NCBI RefSeq assembly: GCF_001205715.1
Contig: NZ_AQQZ01000003.1
Location: 310,001 to 374,000 of the forward strand
DNA length: 64,000 nt
Reading direction: 5' to 3'
Source: Pseudaestuariivita atlantica
GTDB lineage: Bacteria; Pseudomonadota; Alphaproteobacteria; Rhodobacterales; Rhodobacteraceae
The notes under the pieces were generated by a model. It was not told the DNA's origin. It saw only the letters and a list, made by a program, of their open reading frames with translations, and ran no database searches. This document shows positions 27,331 through 39,021 of the stretch, one piece after another (positions within the stretch are counted from its first letter, which is position 1; each line of letters opens with the position of its first letter). The translations under genes and the position numbers were made by a program.

Positions 27331-27819
27331 ATGCTGTCACGACGTCTTTTCCTGCTCTCCGCCCTTGCCACAGCCGCCGCCTGCACGCCGACGCCGCGGA
27401 GCGTCGAGTTTCCGCGGGGGACGCGGCTCTTCATCTACCGCCATGGCGACCGCACCGACGAGAACCTCAGCGAGAAGGGTATCGCGCGGTCGAAGGCGTT
27501 TGCCAAGGCGTTGAAGGACGAGGGGATCGACGCGATCTTTTCGCCGGGCATCCAGCGCAACCTCGACACCGCGAAACCGCTGGCCGAGGCGACCGGGCTG
27601 GAGATCACGCGCATTCCGCAAGAAGCACCGACCGCGCGGCTGATGCGCGAAGGCGCGGGCAAGACCATCGTCTGGGTCGGTAACAAGGGCAACCTGCGCC
27701 GCATCTGGGAGGACCTTGGCGCGCAGGACCCGCCGCCGCTGGAATACGGCGACCTTTACATCGTCACCCGTGGCCCCGGCGGCATCCCCCGGATCGAGCG
27801 CAAGCGGATCGAGGTGTGA
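27331..27819 (+). CDS. Histidine-phosphatase-fold lipoprotein with variant active site
   Basis: 162 residues with an export signal (MLSRRLFLLSALATAAAC) that probably ends in a lipobox. The RHG motif of phosphoglycerate-mutase-type phosphatases is present in FIYRHGDRTDENLSEKG, and the second Arg in SPGIQRNLDTAKPLAEATGLE. The second catalytic His, normally in a GHxxx motif near the C-terminus, is replaced: the segment reads VWVGNKGNLRRIW, with Asn where His is expected. The enzyme may be inactive or use a different proton donor. It overlaps the next gene by 4 bases (GTGA), so they are co-translated. Confidence 0.78.
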   Translation: MLSRRLFLLSALATAAACTPTPRSVEFPRGTRLFIYRHGDRTDENLSEKGIARSKAFAKALKDEGIDAIFSPGIQRNLDTAKPLAEATGLEITRIPQEAPTARLMREGAGKTIVWVGNKGNLRRIWEDLGAQDPPPLEYGDLYIVTRGPGGIPRIERKRIEV

Positions 27820-28067
27820 TCGCCGATTTCACCGTCGCCGACTGGATCGGCGTGGCGGGCTCCTTCACCATTGCGGGCGCCTATCTTGCCGTGACGCGCG
27901 GCTGGGTCGACGCCGCGCGCCCGACCTTTCACCTGATCAACCTGTCAGGCGCGGTGATGATCCTGTTCTCGCTCTACTTCCGGCCCAATCCGGGGGCGAT
28001 CCTGATCGAGGTCTTGTGGGTCGCCATCGCCTCGATCGGGCTGCTGGCGTGGTGGCGCGGGCGCTAG
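27816..28067 (+). CDS. Small membrane protein (CBU_0592-like)
   Basis: 83 residues with three hydrophobic segments (DWIGVAGSFTIAGAYLAV, FHLINLSGAVMILFSLYF, ILIEVLWVAIASIGLLAWW). The pattern of short helices with the NLSGA..ILFSLYFRPNPGAIL.E.LWV.IA core matches the CBU_0592 family of small inner-membrane proteins. GTG start overlaps the stop of the phosphatase-like gene, so they form an operon. Function unknown. Confidence 0.75.
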   Translation: MIADFTVADWIGVAGSFTIAGAYLAVTRGWVDAARPTFHLINLSGAVMILFSLYFRPNPGAILIEVLWVAIASIGLLAWWRGR

Positions 28068-28071
28068 GCGT

Positions 28072-28272
28072 CTATTCGAGGATGAAGGTCACTTTCAGGT
28101 TCACCCGGTACTCGGTGATCTTGCCATCCTCGACCACGACCTTCTGATCCTGCACCCACGCGCCGGTCACGTTTTTCAGGGTCTTGCAGGCCCGGTCGAT
28201 GCCGTTCTCGGTGGCGTCGTCGAAACTTTTCCTTGACGAGGCGATGATCTCGGTCACGCGTGCAACTGACAT
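28072..28272 (-). CDS. Dodecin
   Basis: 66-residue flavin-binding protein that assembles as a dodecamer and buffers FMN/FAD. The family pattern VTEIIASSRKSFDDATENGIDRACKTLKNVTGAWVQDQKVVVEDGKITEYRVNLKVTF is complete, including the Trp that stacks on flavin (GAWVQ) and the conserved EYRVNLKVTF. It converges on the CBU_0592-like gene, 4 bases apart. Confidence 0.93.
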   Translation of the reverse strand: MSVARVTEIIASSRKSFDDATENGIDRACKTLKNVTGAWVQDQKVVVEDGKITEYRVNLKVTFILE

Positions 28273-28350
28273 GGGGACGACTCCTTTGAACTTGTCTCAC
28301 GGTCCGAGCCTACACCAGACGACCGGGAAGGCAAAAACGCACCGGGCGGA

Positions 28351-28962
28351 TTACCGCCCCTGTTCGTTCGGATCGTCGCATTTCGCGATCGCCAGCCGCC
28401 CGGCGGGCCATGGCGTCATCAGCGCGGCGGCATCCTCTTCGGTGCCGGTCAGCCATGTCGCCACCGCATCCGGTTCCAGCAAGACGCCCATGCGGTGGTG
28501 GATCGGTGCCACGTCGGCATTGGGCGCGCAGGTGACGGTGGCCACCTGCGGGACCTCGCGCCCGCCAGGCGCCTGCCAGACGTCGTAGACCGCCGCAAAG
28601 AGGCAGGGCGCGCCGTCCGCCTGTTGCAACGACCACGCCTGCTTGCGCCGTGTCTCGCCCGTCCACTCGTACCAGCCCGTCACCGGCACCACGCAGCGTT
28701 TCAGCCCGTCGAAGGCAGATTTGTCGAACACGGTTTCCGACCGGGCATTGATCAGCGTTTCCATCACCGGACGCCCGCGCGCGTTCTTGCGGCCCTGCGG
28801 GATCAGCTCCCAGCGCATCGCGCGCCAGCCGTCGCGGGTGAGGCAGGTGATGTCCTCCCCCGGCTGGATGTTGGCGCGTGGCGGCGCGGCGGGAGGCGGC
28901 GGCTGGCCAAGATCGCGCGCAAGGTCATCGAGCGGCGAGGTGAGAAACAGCCGCCCCGGCAT
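28351..28962 (-). CDS. SOS-response-associated (YedK/HMCES-like) protein lacking Cys2
   Basis: SRAP-fold protein, 203 residues from ATG 28962. Conserved parts: NARSET (Asn of the active site), GWYEW (Glu) and HHRMGVLL (His; usual HxRMP). In the family, Met1 is removed to expose Cys2 (MCGR), which forms a covalent bond with abasic sites. Here the N-terminus is MPGRLFLT: Pro replaces Cys2. A GTG one codon upstream would also not restore Cys. The protein cannot make the canonical thiazolidine, so it may bind but not crosslink abasic DNA. Starts at the tesA stop (TGATG), so it is the second gene of a tesA operon. Confidence 0.85.
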   Translation of the reverse strand: MPGRLFLTSPLDDLARDLGQPPPPAAPPRANIQPGEDITCLTRDGWRAMRWELIPQGRKNARGRPVMETLINARSETVFDKSAFDGLKRCVVPVTGWYEWTGETRRKQAWSLQQADGAPCLFAAVYDVWQAPGGREVPQVATVTCAPNADVAPIHHRMGVLLEPDAVATWLTGTEEDAAALMTPWPAGRLAIAKCDDPNEQGR

Positions 28963-29582
28963 CACTCGACCCGGTCAATCAGGTCGAGCACGGAGGGTCC
29001 AAGCGCGTCCACGATCAGCGCCACGCCTTCGGCGGAAGGGTGGATGCCGTCGGGCTGCATGTAGGTGATGATGTCCTGTCCGCTATCGGTGATCCTGGCA
29101 AAGAAGGTGGGGAACAGCAGCGTGTCGTATTGTGCGGCAAGCTCGGGATACATCGCGTCGAACGCCGCCTTGTAATCGGGCCCGTAATTGCCCGGCGCGG
29201 TCATGCCGACCAGCAGGACGGGGACACCCGCCGCCGCGTCGAGGATGCCGGCAAGGTTGGCGCGGCTGACCGCCGGGTCGATCCCGCGCAGCATGTCGTT
29301 GCCACCAAGCGTGAGGATCATGGCATCCACGTCCGGCGTCAGCGACCACGCGGCGCGCGCCAGCCCCCCCGCCGTCGTGTCACCCGACACGCCGCCATTG
29401 ATCACCCTGACGGCGCGGCCCTGCGCCGTCAGCCAGTTTTCAAGCTGCGGCACGAACCCGTCATCGACCGGCAGGCCGTAGCCCTGCGTCAGGCTGTCGC
29501 CGAAGGCCAGCAGCGTGACCTCTTCTGCGGCGGCGCCCGACGCCCCGATGCCAAGCAGCACCGCAAGTGCGACCTTGCCCAT
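28962..29582 (-). CDS. tesA: Arylesterase / acyl-CoA thioesterase I (SGNH hydrolase)
   Basis: Periplasmic lipid/ester hydrolase. 206 residues with a signal peptide MGKVALAVLLGIGASGAAA. SGNH blocks are all present: FGDSLTQGYGL (Ser), NGGVSGDTTAGG (Gly), LTLGGNDMLRG (Asn), and PDGIHPSAEG (His with Asp). Next to ybbA-ybbP-type genes, as in E. coli tesA-ybbA-ybbP. ATG at 29582 is preferred; an ATG at 29634-29636 would add 18 residues with a basic N-region but its codon overlaps the start codon of the divergent ABC gene. Confidence 0.9.
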   Translation of the reverse strand: MGKVALAVLLGIGASGAAAEEVTLLAFGDSLTQGYGLPVDDGFVPQLENWLTAQGRAVRVINGGVSGDTTAGGLARAAWSLTPDVDAMILTLGGNDMLRGIDPAVSRANLAGILDAAAGVPVLLVGMTAPGNYGPDYKAAFDAMYPELAAQYDTLLFPTFFARITDSGQDIITYMQPDGIHPSAEGVALIVDALGPSVLDLIDRVE

Positions 29583-29634
29583 CCGGCCCCGAACCCCATA
29601 TCTGAACCGATCCGTCCAGTATGCGAGCGCCTTC

Positions 29635-30321
29635 ATGACCGACCCCGCCTTCGACCTGACCGATCTGCGCCTGTCGCTTGATGGCAATGCGGGTCGGGTG
29701 GATATCCTGCACGGCATCACGCTGCGCATCGCGCGGGGTGAGACCGTTGGCATGGTCGGACCTTCGGGATCGGGCAAGTCGTCGCTCCTCATGCTGATGG
29801 GCGGGCTGGAAAGCCCGACCGGCGGCCAGATCACGGCGCTGGGGCAACGGCTCGACACGATGGACGAGGATTCGCTGGCCAGGTTCCGCAGGGACCATAT
29901 GGGGGTGGTGTTCCAATCCTTCCACCTGATCCCCACCATGACGGCGCTGGAGAACGTGGCAACCCCGCTTGAACTGGCCGGCGCGCGGGACGCGTTCGCC
30001 CGGGCCGAGGCAGAACTAAAGGCGGTCGGTCTTGCCGACCGGGCGGGCCATTATCCCGCGCAGCTTTCGGGCGGGGAACAGCAGCGCGTCGCGCTGGCCC
30101 GCGCCGTCGCCCCGCGCCCCGACATCCTTCTGGCCGATGAACCCACCGGCAACCTCGACGAGGCCAACGGCACCGCCATCGTCGATCTTCTGTTCGACCT
30201 GCGCGACCGCCACGGCGCGACGCTGGTGCTGGTCACCCATTCCCCGTCGCTGGCGGCACGGTGCGACCGCGTAATCCGCCTGCGCGATGGCCGGATCGAC
30301 GCCGCGCGGGACGCGGCATGA
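29635..30321 (+). CDS. ybbA: ABC transporter ATP-binding protein (YbbA/LolD type)
   Basis: 228-residue ATPase with Walker A VGPSGSGKSS, Q-loop FQSFHLIPTM, signature LSGGEQQR, Walker B ILLADEPTGNLD and H-loop VTHS. This is the MacB/LolD-type ATPase subfamily. It overlaps the permease start by 4 bases (ATGA). With the divergent tesA the gene order matches E. coli ybbA-ybbP and tesA. Role in export of lipophilic compounds or lipoprotein-like cargo is inferred. The start ATG overlaps the possible upstream ATG of tesA by two bases (CATG). Confidence 0.9.
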   Translation: MTDPAFDLTDLRLSLDGNAGRVDILHGITLRIARGETVGMVGPSGSGKSSLLMLMGGLESPTGGQITALGQRLDTMDEDSLARFRRDHMGVVFQSFHLIPTMTALENVATPLELAGARDAFARAEAELKAVGLADRAGHYPAQLSGGEQQRVALARAVAPRPDILLADEPTGNLDEANGTAIVDLLFDLRDRHGATLVLVTHSPSLAARCDRVIRLRDGRIDAARDAA

Positions 30322-32846
30322 GCCTGCGGCAAGGCGCACGCATCGCCCGGCGCGAGTTGCGCGGCGGATTGCGCGGGTTCCGCATCTTCCTTGCCTGCCT
30401 CGCGCTTGGTGTCGCGGCCATCGCCGCCGTGGGATCGGTGCGCGCGGCGATCGAGGCCGGGCTTGCCGCGGAAGGCGCGACGCTGCTGGGCGGCGATGCC
30501 GAAATGCAATTCACCTACCGCTTCGCCACGCCCGAGGAACGCGCGTGGATGGATGCGCGCGCCGACGCCGTATCTGAGATCGCCGATTTCCGGTCGATGG
30601 CGAACGTGGCCCGCGGGACCGAGACCGAACGCGCCCTGACGCAGTTGAAGGCGGTGGACGACGCCTATCCGCTGAAGGGAGAGGTCGTGCTGGACCCGCC
30701 CGTGCCGTTGGCCGAGGCGCTTGACGGCACGAATGGCCTGCCCGGCGTCGTGATGGCGCTCAACCTTGTCGACCGGCTGGCGCTGGAGCCGGGCGACGTG
30801 GTGCGGTTCGGGACGCAGGATTTCGCCTTCATGGCGACGCTTGTGAACGAACCCGACGACGCGGGCGGCGGGTTCGGCCTTGGCCCCCGCTCGATCGTGC
30901 GCAGGACGGCGCTCGACGCGTCGGGCCTTCTGGAGCCGGGCACGCTGTTCGATACCCATTACCGGCTGGCCCTGCCGTCGGGCAGCGACCTCGACGCGTT
31001 GAAGGCGGCGGCGGACGACCGGTTCGGGTCGACCGGCGGGCGCTGGCGCGATGCGCGCAACGGCGCGCCCGGCGTCGCGGCCTTTGTCGACCGGCTGGGA
31101 GCGTTCCTCGTGCTGGTGGGCCTGTCTGGTCTTGCCGTTGGCGGGGTGGGCGTGTCAGCGGCGGTATCGGCCTACCTGTCCACCAAGACGTCTGTCATCG
31201 CCACGCTGCGGACGCTCGGCGCCGGGCGCGGCACGATCTTCTGGGCCTACGCATTGCAGATCGCGGTCCTGTCGGCCATCGGGATCACCATCGGACTGCT
31301 TCTGGGGGGTGGCGCGCCGGTCGTGCTGGCACCCCTGATCGCGTCGCAATTGCCGGTGCCCGCCGTGTTCGCGGTCTACTGGGGACCGTTGGGTGAGGCC
31401 GCGCTGTACGGCACGTTCGCCGCGGCGATCTTCACGCTCTGGCCGCTGGCGCGGGCCGAAGAGGTGCGCGCGGCCACGCTGTTCCGCGACGCGCTTGACC
31501 GCGCGCGCCTGTTGCCCCGGCCCGCCTACCTTGTCGCCATCTTCGTGGCGGTCGCGGCGCTTGTGGGGTCGGCTGCGTGGTTTTCGGGCACCGCCACGCT
31601 CACGCTCTGGACCTTCGGGGGGATTCTCGGTGCGCTGGTGATCCTCGGCCTTGCGGCGGTGGTCCTGCGGTGGTCCGCGCGGCGGCTGTCGCGCCGGTCG
31701 CGCGGACGTCCGCCGCTGCGTTGGGCGCTCGCCTCCATCGGCGGGCCGCTGAACGCCACCGGGTCGGTCGTGCTGTCGCTGGGCCTTGGCCTGTCGGTGC
31801 TGGCCGCCGTGGGCCAGATCGACGGCAACCTGCGACAGGCCATTCAGGGAGAGTTGCCGGACGTCGCGCCCAGCTATTTCTTCGTCGACATCCAGAAGGA
31901 CCAGATGCCCGGCTACCTTGGACGGTTGGAGGACAATCCCGGGGTGACCCGCGTGGACAGCGCCCCGATGCTGCGCGGCATCATCACCCGCATCAACGAC
32001 CGCCCTGCGGTCGAGGTCGCGGGCGATCACTGGGTCCTGTCGGGCGACCGGGGCGTGACCTATTCCACCGAATTGCCCGACAACACCCGTCTCACGGAAG
32101 GCACGTGGTGGGACGCCGATTACACCGGCCCGCCGCTCATCAGCTTCGCCGCCGAAGAGGCCGAGGAGATGGGGCTCAAGATCGGCGACACGCTGACCAT
32201 CAACATCCTCGGACGCGACATCACCGGCACGATCTCGTCTTTCCGGGAGGTCGATTTCTCGACCGCCGGGATCGGGTTCATCCTGTCGATGAACCCCTCG
32301 GCGCTGGCCGGTGCGCCGCACAGCTTCATCTCGACCGTCTATGCCGACGCCGAGGCTGAAGGCCCGATCCTGCGCGACCTCGCCCGCGCCTATCCCAACA
32401 TCACCGCGATCCGCGTGCGGGACGCCATCGACCAGGTGTCGGTGCTGTTGTCCGGCATCGCCTCGGCCACGTCATGGGGGGCGGCGGCGACCCTGCTGAC
32501 CGGGTTCCTCGTGCTGATCGGTGCCTCGGCCGCAGGGCTTGGCGCGCGCATCTACGAGGCCGCCATACTCAAGACGCTGGGCGCGACCAGGCGCAGGATC
32601 CTCGCCAGTTTCGCCCTGCGCGCGGTGCTTCTGGGGCTGGGCGCGGGCCTCGTGGCGCTGGCGGCGGGCATCCTTGGCGGCTGGGCCGTGAGCCGGTTCG
32701 TGATGGAGACGGGGTACACGGTCATCTGGCCCTCTGCCCTTGCCATCGTGGCGGGCGGGGTCGTGGCAACCACGCTGACCGGCCTGCTCTTCGCCCGCGC
32801 CCCGGTCGAGGCGCGGCCCGCCCGCGTGCTGCGGGGGCGGGATTGA
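30318..32846 (+). CDS. ybbP: FtsX-family ABC permease (YbbP-like)
   Basis: 842 residues. The N-terminal membrane helix (FLACLALGVAAIAAVGSVRAAIEAG) is followed by a large periplasmic domain (about residues 45-250), then three membrane segments, a second hydrophobic block and second periplasmic domain (ITRINDRPAVEVAGDHWVLSGDRG...), and a C-terminal FtsX-type three-helix block (FLVLIGASAAGLGARIYEAAILKTLGATRRRILASFALRAVLLGLGAG). Duplicated FtsX/MacB modules are as in YbbP. The C-terminal ...LKTLGATRRRI motif contacts the ATPase. Starts ATGA with ybbA. Confidence 0.9.
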   Translation: MSLRQGARIARRELRGGLRGFRIFLACLALGVAAIAAVGSVRAAIEAGLAAEGATLLGGDAEMQFTYRFATPEERAWMDARADAVSEIADFRSMANVARGTETERALTQLKAVDDAYPLKGEVVLDPPVPLAEALDGTNGLPGVVMALNLVDRLALEPGDVVRFGTQDFAFMATLVNEPDDAGGGFGLGPRSIVRRTALDASGLLEPGTLFDTHYRLALPSGSDLDALKAAADDRFGSTGGRWRDARNGAPGVAAFVDRLGAFLVLVGLSGLAVGGVGVSAAVSAYLSTKTSVIATLRTLGAGRGTIFWAYALQIAVLSAIGITIGLLLGGGAPVVLAPLIASQLPVPAVFAVYWGPLGEAALYGTFAAAIFTLWPLARAEEVRAATLFRDALDRARLLPRPAYLVAIFVAVAALVGSAAWFSGTATLTLWTFGGILGALVILGLAAVVLRWSARRLSRRSRGRPPLRWALASIGGPLNATGSVVLSLGLGLSVLAAVGQIDGNLRQAIQGELPDVAPSYFFVDIQKDQMPGYLGRLEDNPGVTRVDSAPMLRGIITRINDRPAVEVAGDHWVLSGDRGVTYSTELPDNTRLTEGTWWDADYTGPPLISFAAEEAEEMGLKIGDTLTINILGRDITGTISSFREVDFSTAGIGFILSMNPSALAGAPHSFISTVYADAEAEGPILRDLARAYPNITAIRVRDAIDQVSVLLSGIASATSWGAAATLLTGFLVLIGASAAGLGARIYEAAILKTLGATRRRILASFALRAVLLGLGAGLVALAAGILGGWAVSRFVMETGYTVIWPSALAIVAGGVVATTLTGLLFARAPVEARPARVLRGRD

Positions 32847-32906
32847 GCATGCCCCTCCGTCACGCTTTCACTGGCCCGCGCAGGGAAAACCGGGCAGGTA
32901 GGCTCC

Positions 32907-33740
32907 ATGCCGATCACTGACGCCGAAACGCCCCGCCTCCTGTCGATCCTGCGCGAAGCCGCGCGGGCCGAGATCCTGCCCCGGTTCCGCGCACTGGAGG
33001 CGTCCCAGATCGACACCAAGACAACCCATGACGACCTTGTGACCGAGGCCGACACGGGCGCCGAACGGGCGATAACGGCGGCGTTGCAGGCCGCGTGGCC
33101 CGAGGCGGTCGTGATGGGGGAAGAGGCGATTTCCGCCGATCCCGCCCTGCGCGACCGCTTGCCCGACGCCGACCTGGCCTTTGTCATCGACCCGGTCGAC
33201 GGGACGTGGAATTTCGCACATGGCCTCGCAACCTACGGGGTGATCCTGTCAGCCAACGTGCGGGCGCAACCGGTATTCGGCGCGCTCTACGATCCGAATT
33301 TCGACGACGCGATCACCGCCAGCGCGGATGGTCCGGCAACCTATGTCACCGCCGACGGCAGGACGCGCGAGTTGACAATCGACCCGACGCCGATCCCCGG
33401 CCTGACCGGCTTCCTGCCGCTGAACCTCTTGCCCGAGGACAAGCGCGCGGCGATGGCCGCGACCTATCCGGGCTTCAACCGCGTTCTGAACCTGCGCTGT
33501 TCCTGCCACGAATTCCGCCTGATGGCGCAGGGGCATGTCGATTTCATGCTGTCGGCCCGGCTGACGCCGTGGGATCACGCGGCGGGCGCGCTGATCGTCG
33601 CCCGTGCCGGCGGGGTCGCGCGGATGCTCGACGGCAGTGCCTACCGGGCGGATCTGCGCAGCGGCTACCTGCTCTGCGCGCGGTCCGAAGAGGTCTGGCA
33701 GGACGTGGCCGGGCGGCTGGAGTTCCTGCTCGATCCATGA
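32907..33740 (+). CDS. Inositol monophosphatase family protein
   Basis: Magnesium-dependent sugar-phosphate phosphatase, 277 residues. Motif A DPVDGTWNF (metal ligands), the preceding GEEAI (Glu), and motif B WDHAAGALIVARAGG are all visible, as is the first-helix DDLVTEADTGAE. Might act on inositol-1-P, 3'-phosphoadenosine phosphate or a histidinol-phosphate-type substrate; this cannot be decided from sequence. It overlaps the next SGNH gene by 4 bases, and 60 bases separate it from ybbP. Confidence 0.9.
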   Translation: MPITDAETPRLLSILREAARAEILPRFRALEASQIDTKTTHDDLVTEADTGAERAITAALQAAWPEAVVMGEEAISADPALRDRLPDADLAFVIDPVDGTWNFAHGLATYGVILSANVRAQPVFGALYDPNFDDAITASADGPATYVTADGRTRELTIDPTPIPGLTGFLPLNLLPEDKRAAMAATYPGFNRVLNLRCSCHEFRLMAQGHVDFMLSARLTPWDHAAGALIVARAGGVARMLDGSAYRADLRSGYLLCARSEEVWQDVAGRLEFLLDP

Positions 33741-34462
33741 GCCGCGCTACCCCCCTTATCGACTGGCCTTTGCGGGCGGTCCTGTTCCCGGTTCTGGTGG
33801 CGCAGGCCCTGAGCGTGCGCCGCACGGCGCAGATACTGGACGAGCCGCCGGGCCCGCGATCCGGCGGCAAAAAGGGCGGCTTGCGACTGCTGATCATCGG
33901 GGACAGTTCCGCCGCGGGCATCGGGTGCGAGCATCAGGAACAGGCGCTGAGCCATCTGCTGCCCGCGCACCTTCTGCCCGACATCCCGACCGACTGGCGG
34001 CTGATCGCGCAGACGGGCGCGCGGACGGGGGATGTCCTCGACTGGCTCGACACCGACCCGCCGGGTCCCGTCGACATCGCGGTGACGGCGCTGGGGGTGA
34101 ACGACGTGACCAAGCTGACGACGCGGGGCCAATGGCGCGACCGGCAGGCGGCGCTTTACGACCGGCTGGGGCAATTGGGCGCGCGGCGCGTCTATGCCTG
34201 CGGCCTGCCCCCGGTGGCGCATTTCCCGCTCTTGCCCGAACCCCTGCGCTGGGTGCTGGGACGGCAAGCAGCGGCCTTCGATGCAACGCTCGCCGACCTG
34301 TGCCGGGACCATCCGCTGGCCCGGCACGTACCGTTCGAGTTCGACATGGTGGTTGAGGACATGTCCCCCGACGGCTTCCATCCCGGCCCCGGCATCTACG
34401 CCGGATGGGCGCGGCACCTGGCCGGGATCATCCGCTCGGACCGCGCCGCTGGACGCATCTGA
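33737..34462 (+). CDS. SGNH/GDSL hydrolase family protein
   Basis: 241 residues. Block I IIGDSSAAGIGCEHQEQAL (Ser), block II around AQTGARTGDVLDWL (Gly), block III LGVNDVTKLT (Asn) and block V MSPDGFHPGPGIYAGWARHL (Asp/His) are present, so the catalytic set is complete. The N-terminus is hydrophobic (RAVLFPVLVAQALSVRRTAQIL) and may be a membrane anchor. Co-translated with the inositol-phosphatase-like gene (ATGA). Substrate likely an ester or acetyl group; not determined. Confidence 0.85.
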   Translation: MSRATPLIDWPLRAVLFPVLVAQALSVRRTAQILDEPPGPRSGGKKGGLRLLIIGDSSAAGIGCEHQEQALSHLLPAHLLPDIPTDWRLIAQTGARTGDVLDWLDTDPPGPVDIAVTALGVNDVTKLTTRGQWRDRQAALYDRLGQLGARRVYACGLPPVAHFPLLPEPLRWVLGRQAAAFDATLADLCRDHPLARHVPFEFDMVVEDMSPDGFHPGPGIYAGWARHLAGIIRSDRAAGRI

Positions 34463-34498
34463 GCCACCGCGAGGCGGCCCATCAGGCCCGATGAGCGG

Positions 34499-37339
<2,841 letters not shown>

Positions 37340-37386
37340 GGCGATCTCCGTTTATCGCGGGGTGGACGCGGTGCGCCACATCCCTG

Positions 37387-37433
37387 CTTCTTCTCTTCAC
37401 AAATATGTAAATCCGGGGTCAGCCGCCCCGGAT
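37387..37433 (-). repeat. Hairpin plus ATATTT/AAGAGAAGAAG element, copy 2 (between gcvH and gcvP)
   Basis: On the minus strand: ATCCGGGG (37433-37426) pairs with CCCCGGAT (37418-37411), followed by ACATATTTGT (37408-37399) and GAAGAGAAGAAG (to 37387). The stem begins in the gcvH stop codon. It lies inside an operon in the same orientation as transcription. Confidence 0.75.
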
Positions 37434-37792
37434 CACCCGATGAATTTCTTGTAGGCGGCTTCGTCCATCATATCGTCCATCTGGGACGGATCGGCGGGTT
37501 TCATCTTGAAGAACCACGCATCGCCCATCGGGTCGTCGTTGACCTTGCCGGGCTCGTCGACCAGCGCCTCGTTCACCTCGACGATCTCCCCGTCGATGGG
37601 GGCGAGGATGTCGGACGCGGCCTTGACCGACTCGATCACCACGACCTCGTCATCCTTGCTGACCTCGGTGCCTTCCTCGGGAAGTTCGACAAAGACGATG
37701 TCGCCCAGTTGCTCGCTGGCATGTTCGGTGATGCCGACGACGATCACGCCGTCTTCCTCGCGCAGCCATTCGTGTTCTTCGGTGAATTTCAT
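37433..37792 (-). CDS. gcvH: Glycine cleavage system H protein
   Basis: Lipoyl carrier, 119 residues. The lipoylation site is Lys57 in [12 protein letters not shown], in the typical ESVKAxS context; the [15 protein letters not shown] segment precedes it. Shuttles the aminomethyl group between P and T proteins. 18 bases downstream of gcvT and followed by the hairpin element before gcvP. Confidence 0.97.
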   Translation of the reverse strand: MKFTEEHEWLREEDGVIVVGITEHASEQLGDIVFVELPEEGTEVSKDDEVVVIESVKAASDILAPIDGEIVEVNEALVDEPGKVNDDPMGDAWFFKMKPADPSQMDDMMDEAAYKKFIG

Positions 37793-37810
37793 GGATCTCT
37801 CCCGGTTTTT

Positions 37811-38938
37811 TTATCGTTTGAACCCTGCGGGGACGAAGGGCAGGTCACTGACCGTGACCGCCATGCGTTTTCCCCGTACCTCGCCCCAGAGCCGCGTGCC
37901 TTTGCGGGCCGCGGCATCGGTGACGTATCCCATGGCAACCGGCCCGCCGACCGTCGGGCCGAAGGAGCCGGAGGTGACCTCGCCCACCTGCGCGCCGCCT
38001 GTTTCGGCGTCGAACAGCGCAACGCCCGTGCGCATCGGCGCGCGGCCTTCGGGCATCAGCCCCACGCGGTGGCGGCTTGCGCCTTTGTCCAGTTCGGTGA
38101 GGATGCGGTCAGCACCCGGAAAGCCCCCTTCCCGCGCGCCACCCGTCCGGCGGGCCTTCTGGATGGCCCATGACAGGCCGGCCTCGACCGGGCTGGTGGT
38201 GGAATCGATGTCCTGACCATAGAGGCACAGGCCCGCCTCCAGCCGCAGCGAGTCGCGCGCTCCCAGCCCCACGAGGCTGACACCCGGTTTGCCGAGAAGC
38301 GTGGTCACCAGAAGTTCCGCCGCCGCTTCGGGGACCGAGATTTCGTAGCCATCCTCGCCGGTATATCCCGACCGCGACACCCAGCACTCGGCACCGGCCA
38401 GCGCGTGAGTGCCGACGTCGAGGAACCGCATCGCGGCCACGTCCTCGTTCAGGTCGGCCAGAACCGCCTCGGCCCCCGGACCCTGCAGCGCGATCAGCGC
38501 GCGGGTGGTGACGTGTTTGACGTGGATGCCCTTGGGCTCCAGCGCGGCGCGCATGCGCGCGACGTCGGCCTCGACACAGGCCGCATTCACCACGACGTAG
38601 AGGTGATCGCCCCGGTTGGCGACCATCAGGTCATCCTCGATCCCGCCGGCATCGTTGGTGAAGAACGCGTATCGCTGGCGGCCCTCGGCCAGCCCGACGA
38701 TATCCTGCGGTACCAGCGCCTCGAACGCCTCCGCCACGCCTTCACCGCGCAGGATCACCTGCCCCATGTGGCTCACTTCGAACAGCCCGGCACCGTCGCG
38801 CGTGGCGTTGTGTTCGGCCATCACGCCTTCGTACTGCACGGGCATCTCCCAGCCCGCGAACGGCACCATGCGCGCGCCGCGGGCGACATGCAGGTCGTAA
38901 AGCGGCGTGCGCCTGAGATCGTTGTCTGTGTCGCCCAT
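37811..38938 (-). CDS. gcvT: Glycine cleavage system T protein (aminomethyltransferase)
   Basis: Transfers the methylene of H-bound aminomethyl to tetrahydrofolate, releasing ammonia; 375 residues. The N-terminal TPLYDLHVARGARMVPFAGWEMPVQYEG is the family block and the folate-binding Asp is in the LFEVSHMGQV / YTGEDGYEISV region. ATG at 38938 follows GGAGGG at a good distance; reading frames extending upstream run into the riboswitch and are rejected. First gene of the gcvTHP operon. Confidence 0.96.
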   Translation of the reverse strand: MGDTDNDLRRTPLYDLHVARGARMVPFAGWEMPVQYEGVMAEHNATRDGAGLFEVSHMGQVILRGEGVAEAFEALVPQDIVGLAEGRQRYAFFTNDAGGIEDDLMVANRGDHLYVVVNAACVEADVARMRAALEPKGIHVKHVTTRALIALQGPGAEAVLADLNEDVAAMRFLDVGTHALAGAECWVSRSGYTGEDGYEISVPEAAAELLVTTLLGKPGVSLVGLGARDSLRLEAGLCLYGQDIDSTTSPVEAGLSWAIQKARRTGGAREGGFPGADRILTELDKGASRHRVGLMPEGRAPMRTGVALFDAETGGAQVGEVTSGSFGPTVGGPVAMGYVTDAAARKGTRLWGEVRGKRMAVTVSDLPFVPAGFKR

Positions 38939-39021
38939 CGGCCCTCCGGTTCGTTCCTGCCGGGTCCGTGGAATACGTCCGGCACCTGCCAGCGGCACAC
39001 GCGGGTGCGCCGTACAGATGC

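Noticed and set aside
27079-27340. Short minus-strand frames (77-78 codons) in the spacer before the phosphatase-like gene
   Set aside because: No ribosome site, no conserved pattern, atypical composition.
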